Notes: generated by a model not told the origin, from the letters alone. A DNA stretch of 64,000 bases from Peptostreptococcaceae bacterium VA2 (GCA_000686145.1 JMMB01000007.1:496001-560000), one strand, 5' to 3'. Positions 51,134-60,759 are shown, counted from the stretch's first letter. Numbers and translations: made by a program.

Positions 51134-53053
51134 ATGATAAAAGTTACTTTAAAAGATGGGTCAGTAAAAGAGTTTGAAAATGAAATATCTGTTATGGATA
51201 TAGCTAAATCTATAAGTGAAGGGTTAGCTAGAGCTATAGTTGCAGCATCAGTGAATGGGGACGTTGTAGGGTTAGACTACAAAGTAGAAAAAGATTGTGA
51301 ATTAAACTTATTTAAGTTTGATGATGTAGAAGGGAAAGATGTGTTTAGACATACATCTGCACATATGTTAGCTCAAGCTATAAAAAGATTATATCCAGAA
51401 GCTAAGTTTGCAATAGGACCAAGTATAGAAAATGGATTCTACTATGATATAGATTTAGAGTACAGATTAACAATGGAAGATTTAGAGAAAATCGAAAAAG
51501 AAATGAAAAAAATAGCTAAAGAAGATTTAAGCGTAGAAAGATATGAATTACCAAAAGAAGAAGCTTTAGCTTGGGCTAGGGAAAATGAAGAAATATATAA
51601 AGTTGAACTTATAGAAGATTTACCAGAAGGTGAAATAATATCGTTTTATAAACAAGGAGACTTCACTGATTTATGTAGAGGGCCACACTTACCTTCAACT
51701 AAAAAAGTTAAGGCAGTTAAGTTATTAAGTGTAGCAGGTGCTTACTGGAGAGGTGACGAAAAGAACAAAATGCTTCAAAGAGTATATGGTATAACTTTTG
51801 AGAAGAACAAAGACTTAGAGGAATACTTACACTTACTAGAAGAAGCTAAAAAAAGAGATCATAGAAAATTAGGTAGAGAATTAGATTTATTCTTTATACC
51901 AGAAGAGGGACCAGGATTCCCATTATTCTTACCAAAAGGTATGGAACTTAAAAATGAATTATTAAAATTCTGGAGAGAAATACATAGAGCTGATGGATAT
52001 AGTGAAATAGAAACTCCAATAATATTAAATCAAAAATTATGGGAAACTTCAGGTCACTGGTACCACTACAAAGAAAATATGTATACTGTTCAAATAGATG
52101 AACAAGATTTTGCTATAAAGCCAATGAACTGTCCAGGTTCAATGTTATACTATAAGTCTAGCCCACATTCATATAGAGATTTCCCTATGAAAGTTGCTGA
52201 GTTAGGTAGAGTCCATAGACATGAATTATCAGGAGCGTTACATGGACTTATGAGAGTTAGAGCATTCACTCAAGATGATGCACATATATTTATGTTGCCA
52301 GAACAAATAAAAGAGCAAATAAAAGGTGTTGTAAACTTAATAGACAGTGTTTATAAGACTTTCGGATTTGAATATCACTTAGAATTATCTACAAGACCAG
52401 AGGATTCAATGGGTACTGATGAAGAGTGGGAAACTGCTGAAAATGGATTAAGAGAAGCTTTAGAAGAGTTAAACTTACCATATAAGTTAAATGAAGGAGA
52501 TGGAGCATTCTACGGTCCTAAGATAGATTTCCATTTAAGAGATTGCTTAGGAAGAACTTGGCAATGTGGAACTATACAATTAGATATGCAGCTACCTCAA
52601 AGATTTGATATAAGTTATGTAGGTCAAGATGGTGAAAAGCATAAACCAGTTATGATACACAGAGTTGCATTTGGAAGTATAGAAAGATTCATAGGAATAT
52701 TAATAGAGCACTATGCTGGTAAATTCCCAGTTTGGTTAGCTCCAACTCAAGTTAGAATACTTCCTATATCTGATAAGTATAATGACTATGCTAATGAAGT
52801 TAAAAAAGCTTTATTTGAAAAAGGTATAAGAGTTGATATAGATGATAGAGCAGAAAAGACAGGATTTAAGATAAGAGAAGCTCAACTTCAAAAGATACCA
52901 TATATGTTAGTAGTTGGAGAAAAAGAGGAAGCTGAAAAAAAAATATCTGTTAGATCAAGAGATAACGGAGAAGTAGGAACTCTAGATTTAAATGAATTTA
53001 TTGCAACAGTGTTAAAAGAAGTTGAAGAAAGAACAAATGTTATACAAGGATAA
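51134..53053 (+). CDS. thrS: threonyl-tRNA synthetase
   Basis: Charges tRNA-Thr. It has 639 residues, full length. The TGS domain is at 1-62 and the editing (SAD) domain at about 65-240 with HTSAHMLAQAI and the CRGPHLPST metal site. The class II core is at about 240-535 (MNCPGSMLYYKSSPHSYRDFP motif 2 region; RVHRHELSGALHGLMRVRAFTQDDAHIF; motif 3 MIHRVAFGSIERFIGILIEHYAGKFP). The anticodon-binding domain is C-terminal. It is preceded by its own T-box leader and followed by a terminator. AAGGAGG before the ATG. Confidence 0.98.
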   Translation: MIKVTLKDGSVKEFENEISVMDIAKSISEGLARAIVAASVNGDVVGLDYKVEKDCELNLFKFDDVEGKDVFRHTSAHMLAQAIKRLYPEAKFAIGPSIENGFYYDIDLEYRLTMEDLEKIEKEMKKIAKEDLSVERYELPKEEALAWARENEEIYKVELIEDLPEGEIISFYKQGDFTDLCRGPHLPSTKKVKAVKLLSVAGAYWRGDEKNKMLQRVYGITFEKNKDLEEYLHLLEEAKKRDHRKLGRELDLFFIPEEGPGFPLFLPKGMELKNELLKFWREIHRADGYSEIETPIILNQKLWETSGHWYHYKENMYTVQIDEQDFAIKPMNCPGSMLYYKSSPHSYRDFPMKVAELGRVHRHELSGALHGLMRVRAFTQDDAHIFMLPEQIKEQIKGVVNLIDSVYKTFGFEYHLELSTRPEDSMGTDEEWETAENGLREALEELNLPYKLNEGDGAFYGPKIDFHLRDCLGRTWQCGTIQLDMQLPQRFDISYVGQDGEKHKPVMIHRVAFGSIERFIGILIEHYAGKFPVWLAPTQVRILPISDKYNDYANEVKKALFEKGIRVDIDDRAEKTGFKIREAQLQKIPYMLVVGEKEEAEKKISVRSRDNGEVGTLDLNEFIATVLKEVEERTNVIQG

Positions 53054-53116
53054 TTAGTGTAAATCTAATAATTACAAAATAACTAGTAGTTTGTTTTAAT
53101 ATACAATTATTATACA

Positions 53117-53152
53117 AAATCCCAAGCTCTTTTGAACTTGGGATTTATTTTT
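53117..53152 (+). terminator. terminator of thrS
   Basis: AAATCCCAAG with CTTGGGATTT around a loop of about 11 bases, then T-rich. Confidence 0.88.
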
Positions 53153-53160
53153 TTACACAA

Positions 53161-53201
53161 AAAAGGGCGTAGCACTATTTTCTAGTGCGACAGACCCTTT
53201 T
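53161..53201 (-). terminator. terminator of the FtsH-like gene (minus strand)
   Basis: Outer stem AAAAGGG/CCCTTTT and inner GCACTA/TAGTGC. Read on the minus strand it is followed by a T run. Confidence 0.75.
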
Positions 53202-53224
53202 ATATTATTTAAATTTTATATTAT

Positions 53225-54625
53225 TTAACAAAGTTCTTTTTTTATTAAAGACTTTAATTCATCATGTGTCATTGTTTCTTTGTCGAATAAGTGTTTAGAA
53301 ACTAAATGTAAGTCATTTATATTTGATTGTAATAATTTTAATGTTTCATTGTAGCAATTTTGAACTATACTATTAGCTTCTTTTTGGACTTGTTTAGACA
53401 TAAATGTTTTAATATTGCCATCTATAGTCATAAATCCTAAGCTACTCATACCGTATTCACATACCATTTGATTAGCAATATCTGTGACTTTTTTTAGGTC
53501 ATCTTTTGCACCAGTTGATTTGTGATTAAATATTATTTCTTCTGATGCCTTTCCAGCTAGTAAAATTTTAATCTTGCCCATTAGTTCATCTTTAGTATAT
53601 ATATATCTGTCTTCATCTGGAAGTTGAAGTACATATCCTAAAGCTTGACCTCTTGGAACTATAGATATTTTTTGAATAGGACAAAGGCCAAGTATATCAC
53701 TAACAATAGCATGTCCTGCTTCATGATATGAAACTATTTTCTTTTCTTTTTCTACCAATACAGAACTTTTACACTCAAGTCCTGCGATAACTCTTTCAAT
53801 TGCTTTATCAAAATGAAGTTCTGTAATAATGTCGCTATTTTCTCTGACTGCAAATATAGCAGCTTCATTAGCAATGTTTGATAAATGAGCACCGTTGAAA
53901 CCGTGAGTTTTTTTAGCTAAAAGTTCTAAATCTACAGATTTGTCTATTGGTTTATTTTTAGTATGAACTTTTAAAATCTCAAATCTAGTATGGTAATTAG
54001 GAGAACCAATGTGTATATGTCTGTCAAATCTTCCGGGTCTAAGTAGAGCTTCATCAAGTAAATCTAGTCTATTAGTAGCTCCAACTATTATTACATTAGA
54101 ATCCTTTGCAAACCCATCCATTTCAACTAAAAGTTGATTTAAGGTTTGGTCTTTTTCGTTATTACTTTCTGAATGTCTTTTAGCACCAATAGCATCGATT
54201 TCATCTATAAAGATTATACTAGGGGCTTCTTTTCTAGCTTTTTCAAATAATGTTCTAACACGTTTAGCACCTACACCAACGTATTTTTCAACGAACTCAG
54301 AACCAGTCACATTGAAAAATGATGAGTTTGTTTCTCCAGCCATAGCAGATGCAAGCAAAGTTTTACCAGTTCCAGGAGGTCCATAAAACAAAACTCCTTT
54401 AGGTATTTTTGCACCCATTTTCTGATATTTGCCCGGAGATTTCATAAAATCTACTATTTCGAATAACTCTTCTTTTATTTCTTCTAATCCAGCAACATCA
54501 CAAAATGTTGTTTTTGGTTTAGTAGCACTAGAGTCATCAGTTGGATTTTCCTTCTCCATTTTAGTTTGAGCAAATACAGGTACTGGTTTGTTAATCTTCT
54601 TTAAAAAATTATCTAACATTTTCAT
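53225..54625 (-). CDS. FtsH-family AAA zinc protease lacking membrane helices
   Basis: ATP-dependent metalloprotease. From the ATG at 54625 (GAGGTG seven bases upstream) it has 466 residues; an upstream ATG at 54676 has no ribosome site. AAA domain: Walker A GPPGTGKT, Walker B IIFIDEID, pore loop [14 protein letters not shown] and the arginine-finger region [11 protein letters not shown]. Protease domain: zinc motif HEAGH and the third-ligand Asp in [10 protein letters not shown]. Normal FtsH (about 600-650 residues) starts with two transmembrane helices and an extracytoplasmic domain. Here only about 40 polar residues precede the AAA domain, so this is a soluble paralogue. Convergent with thrS. 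Confidence 0.9.
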   Translation of the reverse strand: MKMLDNFLKKINKPVPVFAQTKMEKENPTDDSSATKPKTTFCDVAGLEEIKEELFEIVDFMKSPGKYQKMGAKIPKGVLFYGPPGTGKTLLASAMAGETNSSFFNVTGSEFVEKYVGVGAKRVRTLFEKARKEAPSIIFIDEIDAIGAKRHSESNNEKDQTLNQLLVEMDGFAKDSNVIIVGATNRLDLLDEALLRPGRFDRHIHIGSPNYHTRFEILKVHTKNKPIDKSVDLELLAKKTHGFNGAHLSNIANEAAIFAVRENSDIITELHFDKAIERVIAGLECKSSVLVEKEKKIVSYHEAGHAIVSDILGLCPIQKISIVPRGQALGYVLQLPDEDRYIYTKDELMGKIKILLAGKASEEIIFNHKSTGAKDDLKKVTDIANQMVCEYGMSSLGFMTIDGNIKTFMSKQVQKEANSIVQNCYNETLKLLQSNINDLHLVSKHLFDKETMTHDELKSLIKKELC

Positions 54626-54819
54626 AGCTATACACCTCAATAATAAAAATTGTTTACTTGCTTTTATAGTTTCCATAGTTGCTAATATTTATTATTAAAA
54701 TTTTCTATAAACAAACCACAGAGTATGTAACATCTTTAAGTATAACCAGAAATCAAGGGAATCATTACTTATTTAATAAAAAAATAAAATGAAAAAATGT
54801 AAAAAAAAATAAAAAATAG

Positions 54820-54848
54820 TTGCAAAAAAGTTAATATAATGTTATATT
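54820..54848 (+). promoter_or_regulatory. promoter of the infC-rpmI-rplT operon
   Basis: TTGCAA (54820-54825), 17 bases, TATATT (54843-54848). It gives a leader of about 195 bases. Confidence 0.55.
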
Positions 54849-54854
54849 ATATGG

Positions 54855-55020
54855 AGTAGCTAATTGAGCTACCAATTAAAAAATGAAGAAGAAGTCCGCT
54901 TCTCACCTTACGATAAGTGTTGTTGGGTAAATATAAGTTAAAGTTTTTATAGATATTATGCATAAAACTTTTTAAATTTGTTAACTTATATAGCGGATGA
55001 TTTTATATCATTCGCTTTTT
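54855..55020 (+). promoter_or_regulatory. infC/L20-type leader with attenuator
   Basis: A structured 5' UTR before infC. A terminator AGCGGATGA/TCATTCGCT plus T run lies at 54992-55020. TCCGCT at 54895-54900 can pair with AGCGGA at 54992-54997, the terminator's 5' arm, forming a long-range antiterminator. In Firmicutes, ribosomal protein L20 binds such leaders to repress its operon; the same is inferred here. A small GTAGCT/AGCTAC hairpin opens the leader. Confidence 0.75.
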
Positions 55021-55050
55021 ATTTATAAAAAAATTTGGAGGTGTCCTACC

Positions 55051-55560
55051 ATTAGTAAAGAACAAGCAATCAATGAACAAATAAGAGATAAAGAAATAAG
55101 AGTTATCTCGGACAGTGGCGAACAACTTGGAGTAATGCCAACTAAAGAAGCTCAAGCAATAGCAGATAGTAAAAATTTAGACTTAGTAATGATTTCACCT
55201 AATGCTGCACCACCAGTATGTAAGATAATGGATCTTGGTAAGCATAAGTATGAAAAAGCTAGAAAAGAAAAAGAAGCTAAAAAAAATCAAAAGATTATAA
55301 CTGTTAAAGAAGTTAGACTTAGACCAGGTATAGATACTAATGATTTAAATACTAAAGCTAATAATGCTATAAAGTTCCTTAAAAAAGGCGACAAAGTTAA
55401 AGTTGAGCTTAGATTCAGAGGTAGAGAACTAGGACATAAAGACATCGGAAGAACAGTAATGCTTAAATTCATAGATATAGTAAAAGAGTTTGGAGAACCA
55501 ACTAAAGCCCCAGCATTTGAGGGTAATAACATGGTTGTAATTATAGATCCAAAAAAATAG
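55051..55560 (+). CDS. infC: translation initiation factor IF-3 (AUU start)
   Basis: Binds the 30S subunit and checks initiator tRNA and start codon. The protein begins (M)SKEQAINEQIRDKEIRVISD and has 169 residues. The start is ATT at 55051, with GGAGGTG seven bases upstream, so it is not an ATG. Frame upstream of this lies inside the attenuator. An AUU start is the classic device by which IF-3 limits its own synthesis. The N-domain (about 1-75), linker and C-domain (VRLRPGIDTNDLNTKANNAIKFLKKGDKVKV) are complete. First gene of infC-rpmI-rplT. Confidence 0.95.
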   Translation: MSKEQAINEQIRDKEIRVISDSGEQLGVMPTKEAQAIADSKNLDLVMISPNAAPPVCKIMDLGKHKYEKARKEKEAKKNQKIITVKEVRLRPGIDTNDLNTKANNAIKFLKKGDKVKVELRFRGRELGHKDIGRTVMLKFIDIVKEFGEPTKAPAFEGNNMVVIIDPKK

Positions 55561-55587
55561 ATGATTAACTGAGAGGAGGAAATTAAC

Positions 55588-55782
55588 ATGCCTAAAATGA
55601 AAACTCATAGAGGTGCTGCTAAAAGATTCAAAAAAACAGGAACTGGAAAATTAAAGAGAGCTAAAGCTTTCAGAAGACATATACTAACTAAGAAATCTGC
55701 TAAAACTAAGATGCAATTAAGAAAAGCAGGAATAGTTACAGCTGGAGATGCTAGAAGAATAGCACAATTATTACCATACTAA
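55588..55782 (+). CDS. rpmI: 50S ribosomal protein L35
   Basis: A basic ribosomal protein of 64 residues in the large subunit. It has the family opening [20 protein letters not shown] and the end [10 protein letters not shown], full length. GAGAGGAGG precedes the ATG. It lies between infC and rplT in the universal order; L20 feedback on the operon leader would control it. Confidence 0.98.
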   Translation: MPKMKTHRGAAKRFKKTGTGKLKRAKAFRRHILTKKSAKTKMQLRKAGIVTAGDARRIAQLLPY

Positions 55783-55835
55783 GAATCGGACTAAAAAAAA
55801 CATAAAAACAGAGGAAAACAAAGGAGGTCATAACG

Positions 55836-56192
55836 ATGGCAAGAGTTAAAAAAGCTATGAACGCTCGTAAAAAACACAAAAAAGTGTTAAAACTTGCAAA
55901 AGGATATATAGGAGCTAGAAGTAAATTATACAGACCAGCTAACACATTCGTAATGAAGGCGTTAAAGAACGCATATATAGGTAGAAAGTTAAAGAAGAGA
56001 GACTTCAGAAGACTTTGGATACAAAGAATAAATGCTGGAACTAGAGCTCATGGATTATCATACTCAAGATTCATGAACGGATTAAACTTAGCAGGAATAG
56101 AAGTTAACAGAAAAATGTTATCTGAAATGGCTATACATGATGCAGAAGGTTTCGCTAAATTAGTAGAAGTTGCTAAATCTAAATTAGCTTAA
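55836..56192 (+). CDS. rplT: 50S ribosomal protein L20
   Basis: Early 23S rRNA assembly protein and, in Firmicutes, translational/transcriptional repressor of this operon. It has 118 residues with the N-terminal basic tail ([23 protein letters not shown]) and the globular RNA-binding end containing [34 protein letters not shown] before the ATG. Last gene of the operon, followed by a terminator. Confidence 0.98.
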   Translation: MARVKKAMNARKKHKKVLKLAKGYIGARSKLYRPANTFVMKALKNAYIGRKLKKRDFRRLWIQRINAGTRAHGLSYSRFMNGLNLAGIEVNRKMLSEMAIHDAEGFAKLVEVAKSKLA

Positions 56193-56217
56193 TCAAAATA
56201 TAATTAATTTATATAAT

Positions 56218-56250
56218 AAAGGTCTTTGAATTTTATTCAAAGGCCTTTTT
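56218..56250 (+). terminator. terminator of infC-rpmI-rplT
   Basis: AAAGGTCTTTGAA with TTCAAAGGCCTTT, six-base loop, followed by T tail. Confidence 0.88.
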
Positions 56251-56354
56251 GATTATATAAAAAACGAAATTTTTAATTGTTGTAAGAATTAAAAATTAAG
56301 CTTATGTAAATAATATTCTTTACACAAATTTAACGTAATTAGCGACATATATGA

Positions 56355-56383
56355 TTGTTTTTAAATAAATTTTGGAATATAAT
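56355..56383 (+). promoter_or_regulatory. promoter of the ktrB gene
   Basis: TTGTTT (56355-56360), 17 bases, TATAAT (56378-56383). The predicted start near 56390 coincides with the first base of the interlocking repeats. Confidence 0.6.
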
Positions 56384-56389
56384 ATAATA

Positions 56390-56442
56390 ATGGTTATAAG
56401 GGTTAAATATTTAGATAATATATAACCATAGATTATCTAAAT
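56390..56442 (+). promoter_or_regulatory. interlocking inverted repeats in the ktrB 5' UTR
   Basis: Repeat A ATGGTTATA (56390-56398) pairs with TATAACCAT (56421-56429). Repeat B ATTTAGATAAT (56409-56419) pairs with ATTATCTAAAT (56432-56442). Order A-B-A'-B' means the hairpins cannot form together unless as a pseudoknot. The ribosome site AGAGGAGG begins five bases later. Confidence 0.65.
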
Positions 56443-56464
56443 TATAGAGGAGGTCTAGTGCTAA

Positions 56465-57841
56465 ATGAAAATACTAGTGAGTAAGCTGGCTGCCTTCATA
56501 AATAAAATGCAACCAACACAAACAATGGTAATGGGATTTGCTTTAGTTATTTTAACTGGAGGATTATTGCTAAATTTACCAATTGCAACTCAAAGTGGAG
56601 AAAGCATTGGTTTTTTAGATGCTTTATTTACATCAACATCAGCAGTATGCGTTACAGGATTAGTTATGGTAGATACGGCTACATATTGGAATACATTTGG
56701 TCAAGTTGTAATAATAATGTTAATACAAATCGGTGGACTAGGATTTATGACAATAACAACGTTATTTGCTCTTATAACTAAAAAGAAAATAAATTTAAGA
56801 GAAAGACTTTTATTACAAGAATCACTAAATCAAATTGATCTATCGGGATTAGTTAAATTAACAAGATATGTATTATTAATGACTTTTACTATAGAAGGTA
56901 TGGGTGCTTTACTTTTATCTACGGTATTTGTTCCACAATTTGGACTAATAAAAGGAGTATGGTACAGTGTATTCCATGCTATATCAGCATTTTGTAATGC
57001 TGGATTTGATTTAATGGGAACTTATTCGGGTCCGTTTACTTCATTAACATCCTATGTTAATAATTTTACAGTATCCGTAACTATTTGCGCACTTATAGTT
57101 TTTGGAGGATTAGGATTTCCTGTTATACTAGATGTAATTAGAAATAAAAAAATATCTAAATTAAATATACATTCAAAAGTAGTATTATTTACTACTGCTA
57201 TATTAATATTTCTAGGAATGGCATTAATATTATTATTAGAATATAATAATCCAGATACGTTAGGACCTTTGGGAATAAAAGGTAAATTACTTGGAGCTTT
57301 ATTCCAATCAGTTACAACTAGAACAGCTGGATTTAATACTGTAGATTTAGCAATAATGCATCAAAGTAGTATATTTATAATGATAATACTGATGTTCATA
57401 GGTGCTTCTCCTGCTTCAACTGGAGGCGGAGTAAAAACCACTACATTAGCAACACTAGTGCTTACAGTTAAATCGTTTATACTTCAAAAACAAGATATAG
57501 AAATATTTGAAAGACGAATTGGAACATCTACAGTTAGAAAATCATTAGGTATATTCTTTATAGGAATTACAGTAGTTGTTTTTGGAACTTTAATTATTTC
57601 AATTACAGATCCAGATTTTACATTAGTGGAAGCCGGATTTGAAGTTGTATCAGCTTTTGCTACAGTCGGATCGAGTATCGGTGGAAGTCCTAACTTAAGT
57701 AGTTTAGGTAAAATGTTCATAATTTTATTTATGTTTATGGGAAGAGTAGGATCGTTAACTATATTTATGGCGTTAGCATCAAGAGGAATAAAGAAAAATG
57801 CACCTATTAAATATCCAGAAGGTAAAATAATAGTTGGATAA
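56465..57841 (+). CDS. ktrB: Trk/Ktr-type potassium transporter membrane subunit
   Basis: K+ channel-like transporter, 458 residues with about ten helices in four M1-P-M2 repeats. The four selectivity-filter glycines are visible in TSAVCVTGLV, AFCNAGFDLMG, RTAGFNTVDL and SAFATVGSSIGG. Size and filter match KtrB/TrkH. The regulatory partner gene follows 59 bases downstream. In Firmicutes Ktr activity is inhibited by c-di-AMP through the partner. Its short leader carries interlocking inverted repeats. Confidence 0.94.
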   Translation: MKILVSKLAAFINKMQPTQTMVMGFALVILTGGLLLNLPIATQSGESIGFLDALFTSTSAVCVTGLVMVDTATYWNTFGQVVIIMLIQIGGLGFMTITTLFALITKKKINLRERLLLQESLNQIDLSGLVKLTRYVLLMTFTIEGMGALLLSTVFVPQFGLIKGVWYSVFHAISAFCNAGFDLMGTYSGPFTSLTSYVNNFTVSVTICALIVFGGLGFPVILDVIRNKKISKLNIHSKVVLFTTAILIFLGMALILLLEYNNPDTLGPLGIKGKLLGALFQSVTTRTAGFNTVDLAIMHQSSIFIMIILMFIGASPASTGGGVKTTTLATLVLTVKSFILQKQDIEIFERRIGTSTVRKSLGIFFIGITVVVFGTLIISITDPDFTLVEAGFEVVSAFATVGSSIGGSPNLSSLGKMFIILFMFMGRVGSLTIFMALASRGIKKNAPIKYPEGKIIVG

Positions 57842-57900
57842 ATATAAAAAATTTAAAACTAAGATAAATATTATTGAATAGACATTGGAGATGATTTTGT

Positions 57901-58590
57901 ATGGAAAGGAAGAAAAAAATGAAGCAATATATAGTTATAGGATGTGGAAGATTTGGAGCTTCAGTGGCTACAACTATGCATCTTTTGGGGCATCAAGTTA
58001 TGGCTATAGATAAAGGTGAAGAAATAATTCAAAATATAGCAGATAAAGTTACTCATGCAGCGATAGTAGACGTTACAGATGAGCAGTCATTAAGATCTTT
58101 AGGACTAGGGAACTTTGATGTAGCCATAGTTGCAATAGGGTCGGATATAAGAGCATCTATAATGGCTACACTTATAGCTAAAGAGATGGGTGTATCTCAA
58201 ATCGTATGTAAAGCAAAAGATGAGTTACAAGCAAAAGTTCTTTATAAAATAGGTGCAGATAGAGTTGTTTTTCCAGAGAGAGATATGGGGGTAAGAGTTG
58301 CACATAACCTAGTTTCTGATAATATACTAGATCATATAGAATTAGACCCAGAATATTCAATAGTTGAAATTGTTACACCAACTAGTTGGGTAGGAAGAAC
58401 ATTAATAGATTTAGAATTAAGAGCAAGATATGAAATTACTGTTTTAGCTATAAAAACAGGTAAAAGCATAAATGTTACTCCAGCACCACAAGAAGAATTA
58501 AAATCAGGTAGTATTTTAGTTGTAATTGGACAAAATAGTAAAATAAGCAGTATAGCATCAGAAAATAAAGATGTAATTAGGAGAAAATAG
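57901..58590 (+). CDS. ktrA: Ktr/Trk potassium uptake regulatory subunit (RCK)
   Basis: Cytosolic gating ring protein, 229 residues, with a single RCK_N domain (Rossmann motif VIGCGRFGASVA, then acidic MAIDKGEE) and an RCK_C domain at about 140-225. The single-copy layout is KtrA-like; TrkA of enterobacteria is twice as long. RCK_N binds ATP/ADP or NAD(H), and RCK_C binds c-di-AMP in the family. ATG 57901 has GGAG ten bases upstream, and ATG 57919 has AAGGAAG; the second would fit the family N terminus slightly better. The SpoU methylase gene follows 2 bases later. Confidence 0.93.
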   Translation: MERKKKMKQYIVIGCGRFGASVATTMHLLGHQVMAIDKGEEIIQNIADKVTHAAIVDVTDEQSLRSLGLGNFDVAIVAIGSDIRASIMATLIAKEMGVSQIVCKAKDELQAKVLYKIGADRVVFPERDMGVRVAHNLVSDNILDHIELDPEYSIVEIVTPTSWVGRTLIDLELRARYEITVLAIKTGKSINVTPAPQEELKSGSILVVIGQNSKISSIASENKDVIRRK

Positions 58591-58592
58591 CA

Positions 58593-59390
58593 ATGTCTAT
58601 AATGATAACAGCTAAAGATAATGAAAAAATAAAATATACAAAATCATTATTGAAAACAAAAAATAGGAATAAAGAATGTAAATTTATAATAGAGGGGTAT
58701 AGAATATTAACTTTAGCTATTGAATGTAGTGCAGATTTAGAATATGTATTTATAAACGAAGATTTTGAAAACAAAGAAGAGCATATAGAGTTCTTAAATA
58801 CTTTAAAAGAAAAAAATATAAAAACATACAAAACTACAAATAAAATATTTAATGATTTAGTTGATACAGAAAGTACACAGGGTATACTTGGGGTAGTTAA
58901 ATTCACACAAAAAAATATAGAAGAAAATTTAAATGATGAAAATAGATTTGTACTTATATTAGATAGAATACAAGACCCTGGTAATATGGGTACAATAATA
59001 AGAACAGCAGATGCTGCTGGAATAGATGCTATAATTGCATTAAAAGGGTGTGTAGATATATACAATCCAAAGGTTATAAGATCTACAATGGGATCGATTT
59101 TTGATATGAAAGTAATTCACGCTACACAAGAAGAAGCTTTAAGAATACTTAAATTGAAAAACTTTGAGATAGTATCTAGTTATTTAGACACAAATAATTT
59201 TTATAATGATGTAGAATACAACTATAAAACGGCGTTAGTTATAGGTAATGAAGCCAATGGAATAAATGATGAATTAGTATCACAATCAGATGTATTGGTT
59301 AAAATACCTATATACGGTAAGGCTGAATCTTTAAATGCAGCTATTAGTAGTGCTATATTAATGTATGAAATAAAAAAATACCAAGCTTAA
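58593..59390 (+). CDS. SpoU/TrmH-family RNA 2'-O-ribose methyltransferase
   Basis: A 265-residue SPOUT methylase acting on rRNA or tRNA ribose; target unknown. The N-terminal substrate-binding domain is L30e-like (KYTKSLLKTKNRNKECKFIIEGYRIL). The knotted domain has LILDRIQDPGNMGTIIRTADAAG, VIGNEANGIND and VKIPIYGKAESLNAAISSAILMYE, the three SpoU motifs. The ribosome site GGAG lies inside the end of ktrA, so the pair is co-transcribed. Gene order before pheST matches Bacillus (ysgA). Confidence 0.92.
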   Translation: MSIMITAKDNEKIKYTKSLLKTKNRNKECKFIIEGYRILTLAIECSADLEYVFINEDFENKEEHIEFLNTLKEKNIKTYKTTNKIFNDLVDTESTQGILGVVKFTQKNIEENLNDENRFVLILDRIQDPGNMGTIIRTADAAGIDAIIALKGCVDIYNPKVIRSTMGSIFDMKVIHATQEEALRILKLKNFEIVSSYLDTNNFYNDVEYNYKTALVIGNEANGINDELVSQSDVLVKIPIYGKAESLNAAISSAILMYEIKKYQA

Positions 59391-59444
59391 TATATTGTAA
59401 ATAGTGTATAGTATATGTTATAATTATACGAAAAATATATTTTA

Positions 59445-59697
59445 AAATACTGTGAAAGAGAAAAGTATTTTGATTTAACTTAGTTTAGAGATAAGTACCA
59501 AGGCTGAAAGTACTTTCTAAGAATTCAAAAGAAGTTCCCTCTGGAGTATTAAAGCTGAAATTTATAGTAGGCTTTAACGTCAAAACGCGTTAAGTTTATT
59601 TGAGGTGGTTTAATAATTTTAATTTATTAAGCTACTAGGGTGGTACCGCGAAATTATAGTCTTTCGTCCCTAGATAGGGATGAAGGGCTTTTTTTAA
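59445..59697 (+). promoter_or_regulatory. T-box riboswitch (phenylalanine) of pheST
   Basis: Stem I begins near 59449 (GTGAAAGAGAAAAGTA). The specifier TTC (Phe) is at 59535-59537, just before CCTCTGGAG. The T-box GGGTGGTACCGCG is at 59638-59650. The terminator CTTTCGTCCCTA/TAGGGATGAAGGG plus T7 ends at 59697. Uncharged tRNA-Phe would allow read-through into pheST. Confidence 0.95.
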
Positions 59698-59724
59698 TAC
59701 ACAAAAAGCGAAAGGGTGATTAAT

Positions 59725-60744
59725 GTGCAAGAAAAATTACTTAATCTACAAGAAGCTGCTTTAAATGAAATTAAAGATACTTCAAGCATAGAAGTTGTAG
59801 AAAATCTAAGAGTTAAGTACCTAGGTAAAAAAGGTGAAATAACATCTATTCTTAAAGAAATGGGTAAGTTATCAGCAGAAGAAAGACCAGTAATAGGTCA
59901 AGTTGCAAATAAAGTAAGAGAAGCTATAGAAGAAAATATATCTTCTAAAAAAGAAGAATTAAAATCAATCGAAAAACAAAAACAATTAGCAGAGGAAGTT
60001 ATAGATGTTACTATGCCAGCAAAGCCAGCATTAGTAGGAAAAAAACATCCTATATCTCAAATAATAGATGAAGTAAGTGAAATATTTATGGGGATGGGAT
60101 TCTCTATAGCACAAGGTCCTGAAGTTGAAACAGTTGCAAATAACTTCGATGCATTAAATGCGCCTAAAGACCATCCATCAAGAGATATGAGTGATACATT
60201 CTATATAAATAGTGAATTATTACTTAGAACTCAAACTTCTCCAGTTCAAGTTAGAACTATGAAAAATCAAGAACCACCTATAAAGATAGTGTCTCCTGGA
60301 AGATGTTTTAGATTTGACTCTCCAGATGCAACACATTCACCAATGTTCCATCAAATAGAAGGTCTTGTAGTAGGAAAAGATATTACAATGGCTCAATTAA
60401 AAGGAACATTAAATATGTTCGTTAAGAAGTTATTTGGGGAAGAAACAAAAACTAAATTTAGACCACATAACTTCCCATTCACAGAACCAAGTGCAGAAGT
60501 AGACGTTACATGCTTTAAGTGTAATGGAGCAGGATGCCCTATGTGTAAAGGTGAAGGATGGATAGAAATACTAGGAGCTGGAATGGTACATCCAAATGTA
60601 CTTAGAAACTGTGGAATAGATCCAGAAGTTTATAGCGGATTTGCATTTGGTATGGGTGTAGACAGGATTACAATGCTTAAATACGAAATAGATGATATAA
60701 GATTATTATTTGAAAATGATATGAGATTCTTAAATCAATTTTAA
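59725..60744 (+). CDS. pheS: phenylalanyl-tRNA synthetase alpha subunit
   Basis: Catalytic subunit of the heterotetrameric class II synthetase. The likely start is GTG 59725, eight bases after AAAGGG (339 residues). An in-frame GTG at 59716 lies within that ribosome site. N-terminal coiled coil (about 1-90), then the core with [19 protein letters not shown], motif 2 around [24 protein letters not shown] and motif 3 [16 protein letters not shown]. The [16 protein letters not shown] segment gives four cysteines that may bind zinc. pheT follows 15 bases later. Confidence 0.97.
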   Translation: MQEKLLNLQEAALNEIKDTSSIEVVENLRVKYLGKKGEITSILKEMGKLSAEERPVIGQVANKVREAIEENISSKKEELKSIEKQKQLAEEVIDVTMPAKPALVGKKHPISQIIDEVSEIFMGMGFSIAQGPEVETVANNFDALNAPKDHPSRDMSDTFYINSELLLRTQTSPVQVRTMKNQEPPIKIVSPGRCFRFDSPDATHSPMFHQIEGLVVGKDITMAQLKGTLNMFVKKLFGEETKTKFRPHNFPFTEPSAEVDVTCFKCNGAGCPMCKGEGWIEILGAGMVHPNVLRNCGIDPEVYSGFAFGMGVDRITMLKYEIDDIRLLFENDMRFLNQF

Positions 60745-60759
60745 TTAGGAGGGATTTAA

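Noticed and set aside
54997-55050. In-frame ATG upstream of infC giving an 18-residue extension
   Set aside because: This ATG lies inside the attenuator hairpin, lacks a ribosome site and gives a non-homologous N terminus; the ATT at 55051 fits GGAGGTG and the IF-3 family start.
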